Source: Riemerella anatipestifer_E
GTDB taxonomy: Bacteria; Bacteroidota; Bacteroidia; Flavobacteriales; Weeksellaceae
Reading direction: 5' to 3'
Length of the DNA: 64,000 nucleotides
NCBI RefSeq assembly: GCF_009932355.1
Contig: NZ_LEKU01000016.1
Location: forward strand, 112,548-176,547
Each line of letters begins with the position of its first letter. The stretch's first letter is position 1. Shown here one piece after another: positions 1 to 7,846 of the stretch. Position numbers and translations under genes: made by a program. A model generated the notes under the pieces. That model was not told the DNA's origin. It did no database searches and saw only the letters and a list, made by a program, of their open reading frames with translations.

Positions 1-926
1 ACCGTTCTAAACTTTTGATAGGTTTTAAAAAATACCTCGTCTGATATAAAGAGTTCGTTAGGCTTTTGGTGTTTGATGTCCGAGTTGAGTTGGGTATATT
101 TTTCCTCTGCTTTTGTGTAAAAATCTCTGATGTAGTTAAGTCCTAGATAGGCATTTTTAGTAACAATAAAGCTGTCTTTTGGCAGTAAATCTAGGAACGG
201 AACTTTGGTGCCTTGCACTGCAAAATTCATATTAGAAACTAATTGCAGACTTTCTACCTTACTTATGGATAGTTGAGTTTCAATATCAAAAGTTTTGATG
301 CTTTCTACCTCGTTGCCAAAAAAAGTGATACGATAAGGCTTATCATTGGCATAAGAGAAGACATCTACAATACCGCCTCTTACAGCAAACTCTCCCGGTT
401 CAGAAACAAAATCGGTTAAGTGAAAATTAAACTGCTCTAGTAGTTCGCCTGTAAAATCAAAATCTAGCTGGTCGCCTACCTTAATATGGTGAGAAATGGC
501 TTTAAAATCTTCCTTTTTAAGCACCTTTTCACAAAGGGCAGCATAATGGGCTACAATGACTTTTGGCTCTGGATTGGCATTGAGCTGATTAAGCACTTCG
601 GTTCTTAATACCAAATTGGCATTTTGTGTTTTTTCGGTTTGGTAAGGCTCTAGGTGGGTGGCAGGGAAATAGAGTACCTTATCTTCGCCGAGTAGTTCTT
701 CTAGTTCTGTAGTGGTGTAGTGGGCATCTTCCTTATCATCTACTATAAGGAGGATAGGTTGGTTTTGGGTGAGGAATAGTTCTGCACAGATTAAACTTGG
801 GCTAGAACCTGCCATTCCCTTCACCGAAATGTGCTGATGATGAGGTAAAGCTTCCAAAACAGAACTTCCGAATTGATGTTTTAGGAGGAAAGGTAAAAGG
901 CTTTCGTGGATTGGGGACAAAATCAT
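1..926 (-). CDS. mfd: Transcription-repair coupling factor Mfd, N-terminal part (runs off the left edge)
   Basis: The minus strand is open from an ATG at 926 to the window edge, giving about 308 residues that begin MILSPIHESLLPFLL. The protein shows the Mfd N-terminal pattern: a UvrB-like module with KGMAGSSPSL near residue 33 (a degenerate P-loop region) and the RGGIVDVFSYA segment found in UvrB and Mfd. Mfd removes RNA polymerase stalled at lesions and recruits UvrA. The RNA polymerase-interacting and translocase domains lie outside the window. A minus-strand -7 box (TATCTTTG, 963-970) lies just upstream. The family call is secure; only the N-terminal third can be seen. Confidence 0.93.
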   Translation of the reverse strand, partial: MILSPIHESLLPFLLKHQFGSSVLEALPHHQHISVKGMAGSSPSLICAELFLTQNQPILLIVDDKEDAHYTTTELEELLGEDKVLYFPATHLEPYQTEKTQNANLVLRTEVLNQLNANPEPKVIVAHYAALCEKVLKKEDFKAISHHIKVGDQLDFDFTGELLEQFNFHLTDFVSEPGEFAVRGGIVDVFSYANDKPYRITFFGNEVESIKTFDIETQLSISKVESLQLVSNMNFAVQGTKVPFLDLLPKDSFIVTKNAYLGLNYIRDFYTKAEEKYTQLNSDIKHQKPNELFISDEVFFKTYQKFRT

Positions 927-962
927 ATTACTCAATCTATAATAATAAAGATGTGCTAAAAA

Positions 963-970
963 CAAAGATA
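963..970 (-). promoter_or_regulatory. Predicted -7 box of the mfd promoter
   Basis: TATCTTTG on the minus strand matches the Bacteroidetes -7 consensus TAnnTTTG and lies 37 bp upstream of the mfd ATG. No TTG element is seen at the usual distance. Confidence 0.5.
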
Positions 971-1090
971 ACGCTCCAGAGTTTTTCTAAAGCGTTGCCG
1001 AACGCAAAGTTAGTAAATTTTATTTACCTAGAAATGGGAAGTAGAGTTTGATTTATGTGTTTAAAATACCGTCTATGTTTAAAAAATCAT

Positions 1091-1098
1091 TAAATTTG
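1091..1098 (+). promoter_or_regulatory. Predicted -7 box of the ruvX-def promoter
   Basis: TAAATTTG fits TAnnTTTG exactly. Transcription would start near 1103-1105, only a few bases before the ATG at 1108. It therefore excludes the longer reading from the TTG at 1048, which would begin upstream of the promoter. Confidence 0.55.
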
Positions 1099-1107
1099 CA
1101 CCTCTTT

Positions 1108-1521
1108 ATGGGACAGATATTAGCCATAGATTACGGTAAAGCACGTACGGGTATAGCGGCAACAGATGATATGAAGCTCATTGCTAGTGGGCTTGCCACA
1201 GTGCCAACGGAGGAACTTTTGTCATTCTTATCCGAATATATCCGCAGTAATGTTGTAGAAGCTGTGGTTGTAGGTTACCCTGTGGATTTAAAGGGTAATG
1301 TCTCTGAAGTAGAAACTTCTATCTTAGAGTTTATAGAAAAGTTTAAAGTTCAATTTCCAGAGATAGAGGTTCACCGTTTAGATGAAAGATTTACCTCCAA
1401 GATGGCTTCTTTTTTCATCAGTCAAAGCGGGAAAAACAAAAAACAAAGACAAGAAAAAGGGCTTATAGATAAAGTAAGTGCCACCATAATTTTACAAAAT
1501 TTTTTAGACCAAAAGAGATGA
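1108..1521 (+). CDS. ruvX: Holliday junction resolvase-like / pre-16S rRNA nuclease YqgF (RuvX)
   Basis: The protein of 137 residues starts MGQILAIDYGKARTGIA, the usual YqgF start, with the RNase H-fold Asp at residue 8. It continues with the VVVGYPVDLKG strand and the conserved LDERFTS block. In E. coli YqgF matures the 16S rRNA 5' end. The reading frame extends up to a TTG at 1048, but the homologous start and the -7 box at 1091-1098 both point to the ATG at 1108. Its TGA overlaps the start of def (ATGA), so the two are translationally coupled. Confidence 0.9.
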   Translation: MGQILAIDYGKARTGIAATDDMKLIASGLATVPTEELLSFLSEYIRSNVVEAVVVGYPVDLKGNVSEVETSILEFIEKFKVQFPEIEVHRLDERFTSKMASFFISQSGKNKKQRQEKGLIDKVSATIILQNFLDQKR

Positions 1522-2090
1522 TACTACCAATAAGAGCCTACGGCGACCCTGTACTTAGGAAGAAAGGACAAGACATTACCCCAGATTATCCTAATCTGAA
1601 GGAGCTTATCCAAAATATGTTTGAAACTATGGAAGGAGCTCACGGGATAGGGCTTGCAGCACCGCAAATAGGGTTAGATATTAGACTTTTTATTGTAGAT
1701 GTGAGACCACTGGCAGAAGACGAAGACTACCTAGATATAGCTAATGAGCTTAAAGATTTCAGAAAAGTATTCATCAATGCCAAAATATTAGAGGAGACAG
1801 GGGAGGAGTGGAAGTTTAACGAAGGCTGCCTCTCTATACCAGAAGTAAGAGAAGATGTTAAAAGGAAAGACACCATCACAATAGAGTATTACGATGAGGA
1901 TTTCAAAAAACACACAGAAACTTACTCCGATATTAGAGCAAGAGTTATACAACATGAGTATGACCACATAGAGGGCATTTTGTTTACCGATAAACTAAGT
2001 GTGCTCAAAAAGAAATTAGTGAAAGGGAAACTCAACAAAATATCGACAGGAGAGGTAAGCGTAAGCTACAAAATGAGATTCCCTAAATAG
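1518..2090 (+). CDS. def: Peptide deformylase
   Basis: This 190-residue protein removes the formyl group from nascent N-terminal methionine. All three PDF motifs are present: GIGLAAPQIG at 43-52, EGCLS at 102-106 (metal-ligand Cys104) and QHEYDH at 145-150 (His ligands and catalytic Glu). Length and start (MILPIRAYGDPVLRK) match other Bacteroidetes deformylases. The ATG overlaps the ruvX stop codon. Confidence 0.97.
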   Translation: MILPIRAYGDPVLRKKGQDITPDYPNLKELIQNMFETMEGAHGIGLAAPQIGLDIRLFIVDVRPLAEDEDYLDIANELKDFRKVFINAKILEETGEEWKFNEGCLSIPEVREDVKRKDTITIEYYDEDFKKHTETYSDIRARVIQHEYDHIEGILFTDKLSVLKKKLVKGKLNKISTGEVSVSYKMRFPK

Positions 2091-2117
2091 ATTAAAATAA
2101 AGATAAAAAACGAAGAT

Positions 2118-2540
2118 ATGCTTTTAGAAAAAATTATTTCAATTTCAGGAAAACCAGGGCTTTATAAATTAGTTTCTCAACTTAGAAATGGTTTTATTGT
2201 AGAAGATATTACCACTAAGAAGAAGCTAAGTATTTCTAACTCAAGCCAAGTAAGTCTTTTGGATAACATTGCAATGTTCAGTTTTGATAGAGAAGTGCCA
2301 TTGTTTGAAGTGTTTGAAAACATCGCTAAAAACGAAAATTACGAGCAAACTATCAACCACAAATCTTCAGACGAAGAGCTTAGAGCATTTATGCTAAAAT
2401 CTCTACCAACCTATGATACAGAGCGAGTGTATGTGTCTGACATTAGAAAACTTGCTCAGTGGTACAATCTTTTGCAAAAAGCAGGTTACATTACGCCTGA
2501 TAGCTTCATAAAAGAAGAAGTTAACGAAGAAGAAAAATAA
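2118..2540 (+). CDS. DUF5606 family protein
   Basis: The 140-residue acidic protein begins MLLEKIISISGKPGLYKLV and carries the DUF5606 pattern, a small beta-rich N-terminal domain followed by an alpha-helical segment with YDTERVYVSDIRKLAQWYN near residue 97. The family is conserved in Bacteroidetes, usually next to def and ruvX as here, and has no assigned function. A terminator follows 10 bp after the stop, so the ruvX-def-DUF5606 group probably forms one transcript. Confidence 0.8.
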   Translation: MLLEKIISISGKPGLYKLVSQLRNGFIVEDITTKKKLSISNSSQVSLLDNIAMFSFDREVPLFEVFENIAKNENYEQTINHKSSDEELRAFMLKSLPTYDTERVYVSDIRKLAQWYNLLQKAGYITPDSFIKEEVNEEEK

Positions 2541-2549
2541 ACAATCACA

Positions 2550-2586
2550 AAAACTTTGCTGAATCTCTTAGCAAAGTTTTTTGTTT
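2550..2586 (+). terminator. Intrinsic terminator after the ruvX-def-DUF5606 group
   Basis: An 11-bp perfect stem, AAAACTTTGCT (2550-2560) with AGCAAAGTTTT (2570-2580), is followed by TTGTTT. Confidence 0.8.
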
Positions 2587-2602
2587 AATAGTATCTATTA
2601 AA

Positions 2603-3133
2603 ATGAATAAAGTGGAGTTTTATTCAAATAGGAAGAAGGCATTTTTATTATTGATAGGGTCTTTAATTTTTGTAATACTAGGTATTGATATCTTTCTAAA
2701 TGCGGAAAATATGACTAGCTATAGAGTATCTAATCCTCTATTTTTAAAGATTGTTGGGGTTGCGTCTTTTTTATTTTTTGGTTTAGGTATTTATGTTTCA
2801 ATAAGACAATTACTGAAAAATAGATTGATGTTAATAATTGATGAAAATGGAATAAATATTAATCCTAAAAAAAATGAATATATAAGATGGAGTGATATTG
2901 AAGGTTTTTCCGAATTAAAAATTAATAGTGTTAAAATAATTATTATACAGATTAGTAATGCGGAGGAATATATAAGAAAAGAAAAAAACAAACTGAGAAA
3001 AAAACTTATGAAATTTAACCTTGAAAACTATGGCTCCCCATACAATATTTCTGTAGGGACTATGAATACGAATTACAATCAATTACTTGAAGTTTTAAAT
3101 GAAAATCTTATAAAACATAAATACATTGTTTAA
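2603..3133 (+). CDS. STM3941-like membrane protein of unknown function
   Basis: The 176-residue protein has two hydrophobic segments near residues 12-32 and 48-68, then a lysine-rich cytosolic part containing the INPKKNEYIRWSDIEGF pattern. This layout, two helices followed by a PH-like domain with a W-x-D-I-x-x-F signature, recalls the STM3941 family, which has no known function. The gene is visibly richer in A+T than def or mazG on either side and sits alone between a terminator and mazG. It may be an accessory gene. The family assignment is moderate. Confidence 0.6.
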   Translation: MNKVEFYSNRKKAFLLLIGSLIFVILGIDIFLNAENMTSYRVSNPLFLKIVGVASFLFFGLGIYVSIRQLLKNRLMLIIDENGININPKKNEYIRWSDIEGFSELKINSVKIIIIQISNAEEYIRKEKNKLRKKLMKFNLENYGSPYNISVGTMNTNYNQLLEVLNENLIKHKYIV

Positions 3134-3283
3134 ATGGTGTTTGTAAAAGGTAAATACTGTATATGATAAAGAACTTGGTAACATTTAATGATAAAATACT
3201 TTTCATGTTTGTATTTACTTTAATTTTAATATCGTTAAACGAGAATTTGAGAAGCTCATTTATACTCATCAACAGATAAATAT

Positions 3284-4057
3284 ATGACCACGAGAGAACA
3301 ACAACTAAAAGCCTTTGGAGAATTGCTGGATATTATGGATACCCTAAGAGAGCAATGCCCTTGGGATAGAAAACAAACCTTGCAAAGTCTAAGACACCTC
3401 ACCCTAGAGGAAGTCTATGAGCTATCCGATGCCCTTCTGAACGAAGACCTAGACGAGATTAAGAAAGAACTGGGAGATGTCCTTTTACATTTGGTATTTT
3501 ATGCCAAAATAGGCTCGGAGCAGCAGCACTTTGATATAGGAGATACCCTAAAATCACTCAACGAAAAACTCATTTTCAGGCACCCTCATATCTACGGCAA
3601 TACAGAGGTGAAAGACGAGGAAGAAGTGAAGCAAAATTGGGAGAAACTCAAGCTCAAAGAGGGCAATCGTTCCATTCTATCAGGCGTACCTAGAGGGCTG
3701 CCGTCTTTGGTTAAGGCGTATCGTATCCAAGACAAGGTGCGGGGCATCGGTTTTGAGTTTCCAAATGCCGAAGCGGCGTGGAGCAAGGTAGAAGAAGAGC
3801 TACAAGAGTTTCATCATACCCAAGACCCCCAGCAGAAAGAACAAGAGTTTGGCGATGTGTTGTTTTCTTTGGTTAATTATGCTCGGCTTTCGGGCATCAA
3901 TCCTGATACTGCCTTAGAGCGTACCAATCACAAATTCATCAGCCGCTTTCAAACGATGGAGGCTTTAGCTTCGCAGAAAAATCTCAACCTAGACAGCCTC
4001 TCTCTGGAAGAGATGGACTGCCTTTGGGAAGAAGCTAAAAAACAAGAACGAGAATAA
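3284..4057 (+). CDS. mazG: Nucleoside triphosphate pyrophosphohydrolase MazG
   Basis: The 257-residue protein has two tandem MazG domains. The first carries CPWDRKQTLQSLRHLTLEEVYEL (residues 25-47) and ELGDVLLHLVFYAKI, which hold the EExxE and ExxD metal-binding pattern. The second carries EEELQEF and EFGDVLFSLVNYARL. MazG hydrolyses NTPs and dNTPs to monophosphates. The length matches the E. coli enzyme. Base composition is more G+C-rich than the preceding gene. About 150 bp upstream (3134-3283) hold nothing recognised. Confidence 0.95.
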   Translation: MTTREQQLKAFGELLDIMDTLREQCPWDRKQTLQSLRHLTLEEVYELSDALLNEDLDEIKKELGDVLLHLVFYAKIGSEQQHFDIGDTLKSLNEKLIFRHPHIYGNTEVKDEEEVKQNWEKLKLKEGNRSILSGVPRGLPSLVKAYRIQDKVRGIGFEFPNAEAAWSKVEEELQEFHHTQDPQQKEQEFGDVLFSLVNYARLSGINPDTALERTNHKFISRFQTMEALASQKNLNLDSLSLEEMDCLWEEAKKQERE

Positions 4058-4108
4058 ATGAAAAATGTTCGGTAATCATTACCTTTAATAGTTATTATAA
4101 ACAAGTTT

Positions 4109-4834
4109 ATGGGAAAACAGTTGGGGCTTATAGGGAGAAACATTTCATACTCCTTCTCTCAAAAATATTTTGAAACCAAGTTTAAGAAGTTATTTATCAA
4201 AGATATTTCCTACCATATTTTAGATTTGCCCAGTATAGAGAGCGTTACAGCATTATGGTCTAATCCAAGATTGGTGGGCTTTAATGTTACCATTCCGTAC
4301 AAAGTAGAAATTATAAACTACCTAGATGAGCTTAGCGAAGAAGCCCAAGCCATAGGAGCGGTAAATACAGTAAGCATTAAAGACGGCAAGAAGATAGGCT
4401 ACAATACAGATGCCTATGGTTTTGAACGAACCTTAGACCTCCATCTTAAACCTACTCATCAGAAGGCACTTGTACTAGGCGATGGTGGGGCGGCTAAAGC
4501 CGTTAAATTTGTGTTAGAGCGTAAAGGTATTCCGTATCTTGTGGTCTCTAGGCGAGGGGCAATCAAATTTGAACAACTTACCGAAGAGCATTTGTCCGAA
4601 TATCAAATCATCATACAATGTACTCCCGTAGGAACTTATCCTAATGTGGAAGACTGTGTCCTATTCCCGTTTGATGGGCTTTCGGACGAACATTTGGTAT
4701 TAGACCTTATCTATAATCCCGAACGAACTAAACTCATTAAAGAAGCTCAAAAAAGAGGAGCTAAAACAGCTAATGGACTGTTTATGCTAGAACAACAGGC
4801 AGAAAAAGCCTGGGAAATTTGGAATTTAGTATAA
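4109..4834 (+). CDS. aroE: Shikimate dehydrogenase
   Basis: The 241-residue protein catalyses NADPH-dependent reduction of 3-dehydroshikimate in the chorismate pathway. It shows the substrate-binding SYSFSQKYF segment near residue 14 (usually SxS), NVTIPYK near 60 with the catalytic Lys, a nucleotide-binding GDGGAAKAV loop near 123, and NGLFMLEQQA at the C-terminus. It is slightly shorter than the E. coli enzyme. MazG lies 50 bp upstream in the same direction. Confidence 0.95.
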   Translation: MGKQLGLIGRNISYSFSQKYFETKFKKLFIKDISYHILDLPSIESVTALWSNPRLVGFNVTIPYKVEIINYLDELSEEAQAIGAVNTVSIKDGKKIGYNTDAYGFERTLDLHLKPTHQKALVLGDGGAAKAVKFVLERKGIPYLVVSRRGAIKFEQLTEEHLSEYQIIIQCTPVGTYPNVEDCVLFPFDGLSDEHLVLDLIYNPERTKLIKEAQKRGAKTANGLFMLEQQAEKAWEIWNLV

Positions 4835-4862
4835 AAAACCTTTAATTTAGTGCCGATGGAAA

Positions 4863-4884
4863 AATTGGGGCTTAGAACCCAATT
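4863..4884 (+). terminator. Small hairpin between aroE and the DUF349 gene
   Basis: AATTGGG and CCCAATT form a 7-bp perfect stem around an 8-base loop. No long T-run follows, so it may be a weak terminator or a leader hairpin. Confidence 0.35.
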
Positions 4885-4913
4885 AGAATTTAATACTTTA
4901 AAAATATACTGCT

Positions 4914-6728
4914 ATGAACAAAGAAACTCTGAACTCTAGACAAGAAGAACCAAACACACCTCAACCCAACCAAGAAATAAAGGAAAATACTGTTTTAGAA
5001 CCTTCGTCTTATCAGGAGTCGGAAGTTGAAGAAGAAGACCACGATGACGACGACCACGAAGAGAACGAAAAGTTATCTTTGAAAGAGTTGGTAGATAAGC
5101 TGGAAAGGCTCATCAATCTAGAGAATGCAGGAGAGGAGATTCAGAAATTCAATGCGCTTAGAAAATCTATTTCCGAGCAAATAGACGAAATAACAGAAAA
5201 CAAAAAACAGGAGTTCGAAGCAGCAGATAACGACCCTTCGGAGGTTTTCAGCTACGAACACCCTTTACAAGCAAAGTTTTCTGCACTCGTCAATATTTTT
5301 AAAGAAAAGAGAGACCTCTTTATTCAAAAGCAAGAGGAAGAACACCAAAAAAATCTAGAGGTAAGGCTAGAAATTGTAGAAAAACTTAAAAATCTTTACA
5401 CTAATACAGAACCAGGGACAGACCTATTCAGAGCCATAAGGGAAATAAAAGAGGCGTGGGCTAATGCGGGTAAAGTAGCAAAGTCGGAGTTCAAAAATCT
5501 GAACAATAACTACTATCATCACCTCAATGGGTTCTACCAAATGCTAGACCTCAACAAAGAATACCGTGAGCAAGAGTATGCCCATAATTTGGAAAAGAGA
5601 CAGCACATCATCGCTCGTGCTAAGGAGCTATTGGTAGAGCCACTGATACAAAAAGCACTTAACGAATTGCAGTATCTCCACAAACTTTGGAGAGAGGAGG
5701 CAGAGCCTGTGGCAGAAGAGTTTAGGGACAGCACTTGGGAGGAGTTTAAGGAACTTTCTAACCAAATACACGATAGAAAAACTGAACTCTTCGCAGCGAG
5801 AGAAGCGGAACAAAAAGAAAATCTAGAGAAGAAAAACACCATTATTGCTCAAATAAAAGCCTTAGGAGCACCAGAAAAACCTAACCATAATTATTGGCAG
5901 AAATCCATTAAGAAAATGGAAGAGCTAAGAGAAGAATTTATAAAGTTAGGTAGCGTTCCTAGAAAGCTTTCTACCCAAAATTGGACTGATTTTAAGCAAA
6001 GCGTAAGAGCCTTTAATTCGGCTAAAAACGAGTTTTATAAAGGTCTTAAACAAGCTCAAATAAACAACTTAGAAGAAAAATATAAGTTGATAAAAGTGGC
6101 TCAAGATAACAAAAACTCCGAAGATTGGGAGACTATGGTGCCGCTATTCAAGAAACTTCAGAAAGATTGGCAAACGATAGGACACGTGCCTAGAAGTCAG
6201 GCAAATAAAGTATGGGACGCGTTCCGTGAAGCGTGCAACTTTTTCTTTGACCAATACAGAACCAAAAGCGAAGCGGCTGGAGACGATTGGAACGAAAACT
6301 TTAAGCAGAAGAAAGGTCTCCTAGAAGAACTTAAAAAAATAGAGAAAGGAGAGAACTCTCTAGAAGTAATAGAGGAAATTAAAAATAAATGGAATGCCGT
6401 AGGCAAAGTGCCTAAGGATAAGTTGGGCATCAATTCGGAGTTTAATAAAACTCTAAAGCAAAAGCTGAAACTTAATAACCTTAATGAGTTTGATATTAAG
6501 GAGGAAGGCTTATCCGAATCTCAAATTACTGATAGAGCTCGTAAACTTAAAAACCAAATTATCGACCTTGAGGCTGAAGTGGTTAAGCTGGAAAACAATC
6601 TTTCTTTCTTTAACAATCCAACGAGAGAGAATCCGTTGTTAAAAGATACTTTTGAGAAAATTGACGATAAGAGAGCTCAATTGGAGAGCCTTAGGATTAC
6701 ATTACATCAAATGATTTCGGGAGAATAA
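4914..6728 (+). CDS. DUF349 repeat protein
   Basis: The 604-residue, highly charged, mostly helical protein starts with an acidic low-complexity stretch (EVEEEDHDDDDHEENEK, about residues 37-53). Several DUF349 repeats follow, recognisable by W-x3-G-x-V/A-P/A patterns such as IKEAWANAGKVAK, DWQTIGHVPRSQANKVWDAF and NKWNAVGKVPKDKLG. A coiled coil closes the C-terminus. DUF349 proteins are widespread in Bacteroidetes and Actinobacteria, with no firm biochemical role. No signal peptide is seen, so it is probably cytosolic. A terminator follows. Confidence 0.85.
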   Translation: MNKETLNSRQEEPNTPQPNQEIKENTVLEPSSYQESEVEEEDHDDDDHEENEKLSLKELVDKLERLINLENAGEEIQKFNALRKSISEQIDEITENKKQEFEAADNDPSEVFSYEHPLQAKFSALVNIFKEKRDLFIQKQEEEHQKNLEVRLEIVEKLKNLYTNTEPGTDLFRAIREIKEAWANAGKVAKSEFKNLNNNYYHHLNGFYQMLDLNKEYREQEYAHNLEKRQHIIARAKELLVEPLIQKALNELQYLHKLWREEAEPVAEEFRDSTWEEFKELSNQIHDRKTELFAAREAEQKENLEKKNTIIAQIKALGAPEKPNHNYWQKSIKKMEELREEFIKLGSVPRKLSTQNWTDFKQSVRAFNSAKNEFYKGLKQAQINNLEEKYKLIKVAQDNKNSEDWETMVPLFKKLQKDWQTIGHVPRSQANKVWDAFREACNFFFDQYRTKSEAAGDDWNENFKQKKGLLEELKKIEKGENSLEVIEEIKNKWNAVGKVPKDKLGINSEFNKTLKQKLKLNNLNEFDIKEEGLSESQITDRARKLKNQIIDLEAEVVKLENNLSFFNNPTRENPLLKDTFEKIDDKRAQLESLRITLHQMISGE

Positions 6729-6754
6729 TAAAAGGTTAAACGAAAATAGAAACG

Positions 6755-6796
6755 AAAACTTTGTTGGGATTAGATTGATTTCAGCAAAGTTTTTTA
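6755..6796 (+). terminator. Intrinsic terminator after the DUF349 gene
   Basis: The stem is AAAACTTTGTTG with CAGCAAAGTTTT (one G-U pair), followed by a T-run. It closely resembles the terminator at 2550-2586. Confidence 0.75.
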
Positions 6797-6821
6797 GTTA
6801 ATATCAATAATATAGTTCTGT

Positions 6822-7841
6822 ATGTCTTACGAAAAATATATGAGTAGATGTATTGCCTTGGCAGAGAAGGCTAGAGGTAATACTTACCCTAACCCTTTGG
6901 TAGGAGCGGTAATTGTACACAATGGCATCATGATAGGGGAAGGCTATCATCACAAGGCAGGAGAGCCTCATGCAGAAATTAATGCTATCAATTCGGTGGA
7001 GAACAAAGGGCTTTTAAAAGAATCAACGATTTATGTTTCATTAGAGCCTTGTTCCCATTTTGGGAGAACACCACCTTGTGCTGCTAAAATCACAGAAATT
7101 GGTTTCAAAAAAGTGGTTATAGGCTCCGCTGATTCTAATGAAAAAGTGAGTGGCAAAGGAAAAAAAATGATAGAAGAGGCAGGAATAGAAGTGGTTGATA
7201 AAGTGTTGGAGGAACAATGCCGATGGCTTAACAGAAGGTTTTTTACTTTCCATGAGAAAAAAAGACCATACATTATCCTGAAATGGGCAGAGTCTAACGA
7301 TGGTTTTATAGACCGAAATTTCGCTCCAACGCCTATATCTAACACTTTGGCATCTCAATATGTGCATAAGATGAGAGCCGAAGAACACGCTATTTTGGTT
7401 GGGACACAAACGGCACTTAATGATAACCCAACTTTAGATGTAAGGCATCTTGACGGTAGAAATCCTGTCAGAGTTTTAATAGATTTAGAGCTTAAAGTGC
7501 CTCGAAGTTTTAATATTTTCAATACTAATGCTCCTACCATTATTTTTAACCTTCATAAAAACTGTGAGCAAGACCATTTGAAATGGATAAAAATTGATAA
7601 AGAAAATTTTCTAGAAGAACTGATGTGTCATTTGTATGAACAGCAGATACAATCTATCATTATAGAAGGCGGAAGCAAGATGTTAAATACCTTTATTGAA
7701 GCTCAACTTTGGGATGAGGCGGTGGTAATTAAAGCTCCTAATTTAACTTTGAACAATGGGACTAAAGCTCCTATATTCAATGAAAAACCTTACCGACAAA
7801 AACAGATGAGAGATAATGTTTTAAATTTTTATAAAAAATAA
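6822..7841 (+). CDS. ribD: Bifunctional riboflavin biosynthesis protein RibD (deaminase/reductase)
   Basis: The 339-residue protein performs the second and third steps of riboflavin synthesis. The deaminase domain has zinc motif HAE (50-52) and PCSHFGRTPPC (76-86, ligands Cys77 and Cys86). The reductase domain follows, with ILKWAESNDGF, VGTQTALNDNP and IIEGGSKMLNTF. No FMN riboswitch is visible in the roughly 35-bp leader. A membrane-protein gene follows after 5 bp, so the two may be cotranscribed. ribF lies elsewhere in the window (43576-44496). Confidence 0.95.
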   Translation: MSYEKYMSRCIALAEKARGNTYPNPLVGAVIVHNGIMIGEGYHHKAGEPHAEINAINSVENKGLLKESTIYVSLEPCSHFGRTPPCAAKITEIGFKKVVIGSADSNEKVSGKGKKMIEEAGIEVVDKVLEEQCRWLNRRFFTFHEKKRPYIILKWAESNDGFIDRNFAPTPISNTLASQYVHKMRAEEHAILVGTQTALNDNPTLDVRHLDGRNPVRVLIDLELKVPRSFNIFNTNAPTIIFNLHKNCEQDHLKWIKIDKENFLEELMCHLYEQQIQSIIIEGGSKMLNTFIEAQLWDEAVVIKAPNLTLNNGTKAPIFNEKPYRQKQMRDNVLNFYKK

Positions 7842-7846
7842 TTTTT

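Noticed and set aside
1048..1107. N-terminal extension of RuvX from TTG 1048
   Set aside because: A -7 box lies inside it, and relatives start at MGxILAIDYG.
6797..6821. FMN riboswitch ahead of ribD
   Set aside because: The leader is only about 25 bp after the preceding terminator, too short for an RFN element.
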